Of a stretch of 64,000 bases of DNA, positions 56,517-64,000 are shown piece by piece (the first letter of the stretch is position 1; each line of letters opens with the position of its first letter). The stretch lies in NCBI GenBank assembly GCA_030278955.1, contig JAOANR010000008.1, positions 38,386,148 through 38,450,147 on the forward strand. Direction: 5' to 3'. Position numbers and translations under genes: made by a program. The notes below the pieces were generated by a model that was not told the origin of the DNA, made no database searches, and was given only the letters and a program-made list of their open reading frames with translations. Origin of the DNA: Hygrophila difformis. Taxonomy: Eukaryota > Streptophyta > Magnoliopsida > Lamiales > Acanthaceae.

Positions 56517-57141
56517 TGTTAACGATGAAATTCGGGATAAAAGACTTCTCTTTTATTAATGAACTTGTAGAAAGGATTACAAGAACAATGGAGGAAAGAT
56601 TACAGGAATTGAAAGGGAAAACAGTAAAGGAATTGAAAAATACTGAAAGCAGTAAAGTACGGGAAAGCAGTAAAGAAAGTAAGAATATAAAAAACTGTCT
56701 CTCTAAGGAGAAGATTGGAGATGCCTTGCGCACGATGCCGACGTCTATATTTATAATGGTGAGGCGTCTTCAATCCCTTGGTTCAGTTTCCTTGTCTGGG
56801 CATCTTGCCAGGATTCCTTTCCTTATCTGGCACCTTCGTCGGATATGTTTCCCATTTTGAGGATTCACTTCGATCTCGACACAGCTTCATCAAAGGCGGC
56901 CTCCATCCAACTTTTCTGGGCCTCCATCCTAGGGTTGACCTCCACCATCTCTTTGGGCCTCCACGGCCTCCACCTTACAGACGGCCTCCATCCTCACGGA
57001 CGGCCTCCACCATCTCTTGGGCCTCCATCGTCCGGGCTGTTGTCTACGCGGCCTTCCTCTTCCGGATATATTTTACCCGATTGGGCTAATTTATTTAGAC
57101 GAGCAATTCCATTGGGCTTAATATATTTTGCTATGTTAACA
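56517..57141 (-). repeat. Second type B LTR, minus strand
   Basis: 625 bp bounded by TGTTAACG and ATGTTAACA. It matches 44242-44864. The single base left before the gap (g) agrees with a following PPT, so a further minus-strand element probably continues in the gap. Confidence 0.88.
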
Positions 57142-57142
57142 G

Positions 57143-57642
57143 NNNNNNNNNNNNNNNNNNNNNNNNNNNNNNNNNNNNNNNNNNNNNNNNNNNNNNNNNN
57201 NNNNNNNNNNNNNNNNNNNNNNNNNNNNNNNNNNNNNNNNNNNNNNNNNNNNNNNNNNNNNNNNNNNNNNNNNNNNNNNNNNNNNNNNNNNNNNNNNNNN
57301 NNNNNNNNNNNNNNNNNNNNNNNNNNNNNNNNNNNNNNNNNNNNNNNNNNNNNNNNNNNNNNNNNNNNNNNNNNNNNNNNNNNNNNNNNNNNNNNNNNNN
57401 NNNNNNNNNNNNNNNNNNNNNNNNNNNNNNNNNNNNNNNNNNNNNNNNNNNNNNNNNNNNNNNNNNNNNNNNNNNNNNNNNNNNNNNNNNNNNNNNNNNN
57501 NNNNNNNNNNNNNNNNNNNNNNNNNNNNNNNNNNNNNNNNNNNNNNNNNNNNNNNNNNNNNNNNNNNNNNNNNNNNNNNNNNNNNNNNNNNNNNNNNNNN
57601 NNNNNNNNNNNNNNNNNNNNNNNNNNNNNNNNNNNNNNNNNN
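57143..57642. other. Assembly gap (500 N)
   Basis: Exactly 500 N. Sequence on the two sides belongs to different element families. Confidence 0.99.
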
Positions 57643-58620
57643 ACACTACCAAGCATGCCTGATCCTAATCCAAAAGAGCAATGTAAAGCAATCACTTTAA
57701 GGAAACAAAAAGGAATTACCCAATCCTTACCCTTCCTTAGATGATCCAGAGGTTTTAGCTGATGCTATAGAATGATCAAATGAGGATTACAAGAGAAAGA
57801 AAGTCAGTATAAAAACACCTGATGAGCCTAAGAGAGTGAGAAACCTTCAAGTTGAACAAGATAAGGGTAAAGGAAAGTCTGCTGTCCTCAGTCAAACCAT
57901 ATCAGCCACCCTATTCCATATCCACAGCGTCTTAAGAGGGCTAAGGAAGATAAAGACTATGCTAAATTTTTAGAAGTCTTTAAAAATTTAAGAATTGATA
58001 TTCCTCTTCTCCTGATGCCATTTGCACAAATGCCTGTAGTATGCCTAAGTTTTTAAAAGAAATTCTATCAAAAAAGAGGAGTGTTGATGATGAAGAGAAA
58101 ATGTCACATGACAGGGGAATGCAGCGCAATCTTACAAAGAAGGCAACCTATTAAACAAAAGGATCCTGGGAGTTATACTATTCCGTGCATTATTGGCACT
58201 AAAGAATTCAACCAAAGCTTTGTGTGATCTCGGGTCTAGTATTAATCTGATGCCGTCATGTCTTTAGAGAACTGGAGTAGGAGTTGTGAAGCCTACTAGG
58301 ATTGCAGCTACAGCTTGCTGATAGATCCATTAGGACTCCTTTAGGCATTGTAGAAGATGTTCCTGTTCAAGTAGAGAGCTTCATTTTCCCTGTTGACTTT
58401 GTTGTTCTTGATATGGAAAAGACATTGACATTCCTCTGATTTTAGGTAGACCATTTTTGCAAACTGGTAGGGCTATGGTTGATATGGTGATGGTAAAATT
58501 ACACTTAAGTAGGCAATGAACAAAGTGTCGTTTGAACATTTCTAAGACAACTAAAACACAACACGCTAGTTCTGACACCTACCGTGTAATAGAGTCACAG
58601 CTATTTATCAGGAGGATGAG
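57643..58620 (+). pseudogene. Gag end and protease of the Athila element
   Basis: A Lys-rich stretch and many frame breaks lead to the protease remnant near 58180-58450: CIIGTKEF, then LCDLGSSINLMPS (the Athila DLGSS active site) near 58220, and PLILGRPFL-like sequence near 58440. Heavily decayed. Confidence 0.7.
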
Positions 58621-58789
58621 GTGATTGAGAGAGAGTTCTTTGCTAGGCATGATCCCTATAGGAAATTTGAGCAGTTAATTGGGAGAGTTGTGAGGACTTA
58701 GCTGAGAGTAAGTGTGAGGGAGGATTACATGTGCAAGTAAATGTGCAATCGAAGAATCCAAGTTAGTCCCCGTCTGTTGAAAAGCCACC

Positions 58790-60600
58790 TACATTGACAT
58801 TGAAGGAGCTGCCGTCACACTTGAGGTATGTTTTTCTTGGTAAGAATGATACTTTACCTGTTATTGCAAGTAATAAATTAAATGATGATCAATTGACTGC
58901 ATTAACCCAAGTGTTGAGTAAGCATGTTAGAGCAATAGGGTGGACGATAGCTGACATCAAGGGACTGAGTCCAGCATTGTGTACACTCCGTATTTATATG
59001 GAGGAGGATGACAAGCCAGTGAGACAGCCCAGAGGAGATTGAATCCACCATCTACAAGAAGCTGTAAGATCAGAGGTTATTAAACTACTCGATGCAGGTA
59101 TTATCTATCCTATTTCTGATAGTCAGTGGGCGAGTCCAGTTCAAGTAGTGCCTAAAAAGGGAGGTATGACTGTGATTAGAAATGGAAATGGTGAATTAGT
59201 ACCTACTAGACCCTACTACTGGATGGCGTGTATGCATTGATTATAGGAGATTGAATGATAAGACTAGGAAAGATCATTTTCCCACTGCCCTTTTATTGAT
59301 CAAATGCTAGAACGTTTAGCTGGTCACGGGTTTTATTGCTTTTTAGATGGCTATTCTGGTTATAATCAAGTTCCAATTGCACCTGAGGATCAAGATAAAA
59401 CTACATTTACATGTCCTTATGGTACATTTGCATATAGGAGAATGCCATTTGGTTTGTGTAATGCTCCAGCTACATTTCAGAGATGCACGATGTCTATATT
59501 TTCTGATTTAATTGAGACATGCATTGAGGTATTTATGGATGATTTTTCTGTATTCGGGTCTGATTTTGAGAAATGTTTAGTTAATCTGGAAAAAGTTCTG
59601 ATTAGATGTGAAGAGTCAAATTTAGTTCTTAATTGGGAAAAAATGTCATTTTATGGTTAATGAAGGTATTGTCTTAGGACATAGGATTTCTAAAAATGGC
59701 ATTGAAGTTGATAGGGCTAAAGTAGAAGTGATTGCAAAAATTCCACCTCCTAATAATTTAAAAACTCTGAGAAGTTTTCTGGGTCATGCTGGATTTTATC
59801 GAAGGTTCATAAAGATTTTTCAAAAATTGCATTGCCTCTGTTTAAGCTGCTATGTAAAGATGTTGAGTTTGATTTTACTAATGAGTGTATTGAGGCGTTC
59901 AATAGGATCAAGGAAGCATTGGTGACAGCACCAATTATTCAGCCACCTGACTGGAGTTTGCCATTCGAGATCATGAGCGGCGCTAGTGACTTTGCTGTTG
60001 GAGCAGTATTAGGTCAACGAAAGGATAAGAAACTTCATGTTATTTATTATGCTAGTCAGGCCTTAAATACTGCACAGAAAAATTATGCCACTACTGAAAA
60101 GTGCTTTTATCTGTTGTTTATGCATGTGAAAAGTCTAGGCCATATCTGATAGGCTTAAAAACTGTAGTTTACACTGATCATGCTGCTATTAAATATCTGT
60201 TTGCAAAGAAAGATGCTAAACCGCGGTTAATTAGATGGGTATTATTGTTACAGGAATTTGACTTGGAAATTAAAGATAGAAAAGGAGATGAAAATCCTGT
60301 AGCTGATCATTTATCTAGATTGGAGCATGAAAAAGGGGAAGAAAGATTAATTAATGATGCATTTCCTGATGAAAATCTGTATTTAATAAATAACACTTCC
60401 TCTGATCCGTGGTTTGCTGATTTTGTGAATTATTTGGCATGTGATGTAATTCCTGATCATTTAAAATGGCATAGCCAAAAACAAAAATTTAAAACTGATG
60501 CTAAATATTTTATTTGGGATGAACCTTATTTGTTTAGACTCTGTTCAGATCAAATCGTAAGGAGATGCATCCCTGATAAGATTTTGAGAAAGTATTAAAG
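58790..60600 (+). pseudogene. Reverse transcriptase and RNase H of the Athila element
   Basis: LKELPSHLRYVFLG opens the region. A frameshift near 59030 and further breaks precede the long open segment 59304-59660 with FLDGYSGYNQ, FAYRRMPFGLCNAPATFQRC and FMDDFSVFG (catalytic Asp pair). Another shift occurs at about 59645, then the thumb (SKNGIEVDRAKVEVI). RNase H covers 59832-60500 with FEIMSGASDFAVGAVLGQ and [14 protein letters not shown]. Confidence 0.85.
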
Positions 60601-61697
60601 GCTTGCCACGAAGGACTTGGAGGAGGACATGTTGGACCGAATAGGACAGCTCATAAGGTACTCGAAGGTGGTTTATATTGGCCTAATATTTATCGTGATG
60701 CTAGATCATTTGTGCTAAAATGTGATGTATGTCAAAGGGCTGGTAATATCACTAAAAGGGATGAAATGCCATTAAAAGGAATTATGCCTGTTGAGTTGTT
60801 TGATTTGTGGGGAATTGATTTCATGGGTCCATTTCCACCATCTAATGGGAAATTGTATATTCTTGTTGCTGTTGAGTATGTTTCAAAATGGGTAGAGGCT
60901 GAGTCATGTGCTTTAAATGATGCTAAACAAGTGATTAAATTTTTGAAAAAACAAATTTTTACTCGTTTTGGTGTGCCTAAAGCGATCATTAGTGATGGTG
61001 GATCTCATTTTGTTAATAGGGCTGTTAATCAATTGTTATCTAGATTCCATGTTCATCATAGGGTAACAACACCCTATCATCCTCAAGCTAATGGTCAGGT
61101 AGAAGTCACTAATCGTGAGATTAAAAAGATTTTGGAAGCCACGGTAGGAAAATCTAGAAAAGATTGGGCTTTTAAGTTAGATGAAGTATTATGGGCTTAT
61201 AGGACAGCTTTTTAAAACACCTATAGGTATGACTCCTTTTAAATTAGTTTATGGTAAAGCTTGTCACTTACCTTTTGAACTTGAGTTTAAATCACTTTGG
61301 GCTATGAAGAAATTGAATTTTGAATTTAAAGAGGCTCAAGAAAAAAGGAAGATAGATCTTAATGAGTTAGAAGAAATAAGGCGTCATGCTTATGACAATG
61401 CTTTAATTTATAAAGAAAGAACAAAGCTTTATCATGATAAAATGCTTAGACCTAAGGTATTTGAAGCTGGTCAATTAGTGCTTTTATATAATTCTAGATT
61501 TAAACTCTTTCCTGGTAAGTTGAAGACGAAATGGTCAGGACCTTTTAGAATTGTGAAGGTGTTGGACAATGGTGCAGTCGTTTTTAAAAGCTGAAGATGA
61601 AAGAGAATTCACTGTAAATGGTCAAAGACTTAAACATTATTTTGGAGATGAAGTTAAATTCATCGAACAAATTAATGTTAAGCCTTTGGTTGTTTAA
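60600..61697 (+). pseudogene. Integrase of the Athila element
   Basis: Zinc finger: CHEGLGGGHVG and CDVCQRAGN. The core has WGIDFMGPFPPSNG (Asp), ISDGGSHFVN (Asp) and VTNREIKKILE (Glu), so the catalytic triad is complete. An extra T near 61212 shifts the frame after VLWAYRTAF, and another shift occurs near 61590 before the C-terminal end (FTVNGQRLKHYFGDEVKF) and stop at about 61697. Confidence 0.85.
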
Positions 61698-62199
61698 ATC
61701 TGCTTATTGAAGTATTTGCATTGCATGTTTAATTATGTTGAGTTTTGATTTATTAAAATTTATAAAAACCAATAAAAATTATAAAATGGCAGAAAAAAGA
61801 CAAAAATATTTTGCATTTGATTGTATATGTACTTTAGTTGTTTTATTGCTTTTATCAATTTAAGTCGTGATTTTATTTTAATTATGTTGTTTAAGTTTTA
61901 TGCTATATTGATTGCATGTATTCAATAAATTGAGTAGGACATTGCCTATGAATTATAACAAGTAGCAAAATGTTGAGAAATTATGGATTCATGTGTGCTT
62001 GGAGAATTGATCTTGATATGTGCATTTTTGACTCGGTGATGAGTTAAGGAGGAGGATCTATATGGACTAGTTGATTTGATTGAGGAGAATCATGATCCGG
62101 GAGGATTTAGGGAGGTTACATATGCTAAATCTGACTTGCTAACTGTAGGGAGTGTATTGAATATCATTTTGGTGAAGTTTGAGCTGAAATTCGAGTGCC
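61698..62199. other. Non-coding region after Athila pol
   Basis: AT-rich, with no clear gene or LTR start. Elements of this lineage often have a long non-coding or env-like region here. Confidence 0.4.
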
Positions 62200-62550
62200 A
62201 CATACTCAGTTTAGGCGCCACACCTTCTTGGTGGCGCCTAGAATCATGCTCAGGCGCCATGATATGCGCCATTTTTAGTCTTGGGGAAATTTGAAGTCAG
62301 TTAATGCGCCACACCTTCATGGTGGTGCATAAAACTGCTCCCTAGCGCCATAAAAGGCGCCATTTTGTATCCTGGAAAATTTTGAAGTCAGGTTATGCGC
62401 CACTTGTACTGAGTGGCACATAAAATCACTCCTGAGCGCCACTTTCGGCGCCACCCTCAGACTTGGAAAATTTTTCGATCACAGAATGCGCCACTTCTTC
62501 TTCCTGGCGCATAAATCATGCTTTATGCGCCATTTTTGGCGCCGAATAGC
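62200..62550. repeat. ~91-bp tandem array with GGCGCC hairpins
   Basis: Four diverged units; GCGCCAC words start at about 62215, 62306, 62396 and 62488. Units share a TTGGAAAATTTTGAAGTCA-like spacer. Each holds inverted pairs such as GGCGCCAC...GTGGCGCC (62214-62221 and 62231-62238). Confidence 0.8.
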
Positions 62551-63701
62551 GGGTTTGGGGCACCTGACCCGGATTCGAACGGGGTTTTAAACCCAAAAAC
62601 TTCCCTTTCTTCCCATTCCTTTCGACCGAGAGCTCTTTCTTCTCTCTTGCTTCAACCAAGCGCCATTCAACTCCTTCCAAGCGACACAATCCGCGCCACT
62701 TTGGTAAAAATTCTTCCAATTCTTGTTTCTTCCTATCAATTTCTATCTACATTGTTCAAATTCTCATTCCAAAACCCAAATTTTGTTTTGTTTGAATCAA
62801 ATTAGTGTTCTTCAACCCTAGTTCTTCAAATTTGGGGATTCTTCTTCAAAGTGTTCAAATCCTTCAATCTAGGTAAGAATGGCTATCCTAATTCAATTGT
62901 TATCATATTCTAGTGCTTTGGAATGCATTAATTTTGGTATTGGTATTGTTACTTGAATTTTGGGTTTTTGTAGAATGTGGGATAAAATTTGATTTTGATT
63001 GTCTAAATTCTAGTTTAGCATGAACAAGTGTTGTTGAACATGGTTTGAATGCATAATGTGAAATCTTTGAATCAACATTAAAAGTTGGAATTTTTGAAAA
63101 TTTTAAATCTGAAAATTATTTTTAATTTGATTAAAATGACATTTTTGGTTAATTAAATGGATGAAACATTACTAGAATATGTCATTTTAGTTATATTAAA
63201 ACTATAAAGTTGTTCTCTTATCAAAAATTCCATGTTCTTCATAATGTGACTTAATTAAACCATGTTTTGATAAAAGCTCTCTTATTTGTAACTTAGTTAA
63301 TTTAAATAGGTTAATCTATCATATGAATAAATTGAAATGGATTTAAATATTAATTTAAACCATTTGTAATGCATTAGTTTGATAGCTTAGGTTGTTTTAG
63401 TTTTTGAAGTTGAGATTCAATAAATTAGAGAGTTTTTATTAAAAAGACATGTTTAACATGAATTCTAAACTTTAAAATAAAATGGGTGTTATGTGTAAAC
63501 AAAGTTTAGGATTCATAATTTTTAAAATGCAACATCTTTGTCATTGAGTTATTTAAATCCCACATTCTAGGTTGATGTATATGTTTGCTTTGTACTTAAC
63601 ACTTAAGTTAAACCCTTGGTTTAAACTTAAGTGTGAGGATGGGAGGCAATGCATATATATGATACTAACCCGGAGTTTTTGTACAACCAGGTACTGAAAT
63701 A
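62551..63701 (+). other. Possible 5' leader and intron before the terminal ORF
   Basis: A pyrimidine-rich leader (62590-62870) ends in a donor-like AG|GTAAGA (62873). An acceptor-like gtacaaccag ends at 63690, 12 bases before the ATG at 63702. The 818-bp AT-rich stretch between fits an intron. An alternative acceptor is near 62973. This is inference from signals only. Confidence 0.4.
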
Positions 63702-64000
63702 ATGTATAATCCTCCAAATCTTCCTAAGAAATCGGGTTATAGGTATATACCCATGCCCGAGGGGAGATTGGGGATTTATGATCCACAGTCACCGGATAGC
63801 GTTCCTACTCCTATTCCTGATGAGCATATTTTTGAAAATCGCAGACTCCGCACTAAAAATTCGGTACAGATGGATCATCCACAGGGATCAGGTGGTGCTT
63901 CCAAGTCCAAGGGACTTCTCTCCTATTTTAGGAGGAACAAGTCCAGGAGTGGTGCATCTTCTAGACAGACCACAGTACTAGCTGATGACCATCGGGAGGT
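63702..64000 (+). CDS. Open frame running off the window, possible Athila downstream (env-position) protein
   Basis: ATG at 63702 and 99 open codons to the edge (MYNPPNLPKKSGYRYIPMPE start, then a Pro/Ser-rich and basic segment with LLSYFRRNKSRSG). It has no stop and non-random composition. It lies downstream of an Athila pol, where this lineage carries an extra, spliced ORF, but I do not recognise the sequence itself. It could also be the gag start of another element or a host gene. Confidence 0.5.
   Translation, partial: MYNPPNLPKKSGYRYIPMPEGRLGIYDPQSPDSVPTPIPDEHIFENRRLRTKNSVQMDHPQGSGGASKSKGLLSYFRRNKSRSGASSRQTTVLADDHRE

Larger units (their letters stand above)
57643..61697 (+). mobile_element. 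Athila-type Ty3/gypsy element, broken, 5' part lost in the gap
   Basis: Remnants of gag end, protease, RT, RNase H and integrase in order on the plus strand. The RT sequence (CFLDGYSGYNQVPIAPEDQD, VFMDDFSVFG) is typical of Athila. Frameshifts are frequent. Confidence 0.85.

Noticed and set aside
30888..57141. A single giant element with terminal LTRs in opposite orientation
   Set aside because: Both outer LTRs are oriented inward, but the LTR ends differ, joints carry filler, and PBS/PPT logic assigns the parts to at least three copies. The right flank is hidden by the gap, so no target duplication supports it.
62200..62550. CRISPR-like array
   Set aside because: A plant nuclear context, diverged tandem units and hairpin content fit a minisatellite, not repeats with unique spacers and cas genes.

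Overview
The window is nuclear DNA of a flowering plant, most probably a eudicot, and almost all of it is repetitive. The evidence is a five-exon GDSL esterase/lipase gene with plant-type introns, Tat- and Athila-type Ty3/gypsy elements, a plant LINE, a Stowaway MITE and an hAT MITE. There are no prokaryotic features. Two runs of exactly 500 N (2001-2500 and 57143-57642) are assembly gaps of unknown true size.

Layout. 1-1642 is the 3' end of a plus-strand Tat-like LTR element: an antisense gene for a plant mobile domain (PMD) protein, a polypurine tract and a 3' LTR. 2501-7242 is a decayed plus-strand L1-type LINE (ORF1 end, endonuclease, RT, zf-RVT, RNase H). 8155-24953 is one minus-strand Tat-like element with both LTRs, PBS, PPT and a near-matching target duplication. 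Its gag and RT are mostly deleted. Its antisense PMD gene is split by an insertion, and a 4.8 kb stretch is duplicated in tandem. 25301-25823 is an hAT MITE with a perfect 8-bp target duplication. 26870-29482 is the GDSL gene, the only clear host gene, and it reads as intact. 30888-57141 is a rearranged cluster of a second Tat family: a plus-strand copy, an inverted copy of the same sequence (9.27 kb arms around a 1.43 kb spacer), a third gag copy and inverted LTRs, with patchwork filler at the joints. 57643-61697 is a broken Athila pol. From there to the window end lie an array of GGCGCC hairpins and a possible spliced transcription unit with an open frame that runs off the edge.

How the parts relate. 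In all the Tat elements gag-pol is on one strand, and a PMD gene lies on the opposite strand between pol and the 3' LTR. In the 45-50 kb copy this gene has its own TATA box just inside the polypurine tract. Its coding sequence stays in frame across nine inferred exons and encodes PMD, a basic NLS-like stretch, an acidic tract and a coiled coil. Antisense introns would not be spliced from the element's genomic RNA, which explains how they could survive retrotransposition. In both 9-kb arms this gene is undamaged while gag-pol carries independent stops and frameshifts. Host PMD proteins (MAIN/MAIL1) act in transposon silencing, so a TE-borne PMD-coiled-coil protein is a reasonable candidate for interaction with, or interference in, silencing. 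That last step is inference.
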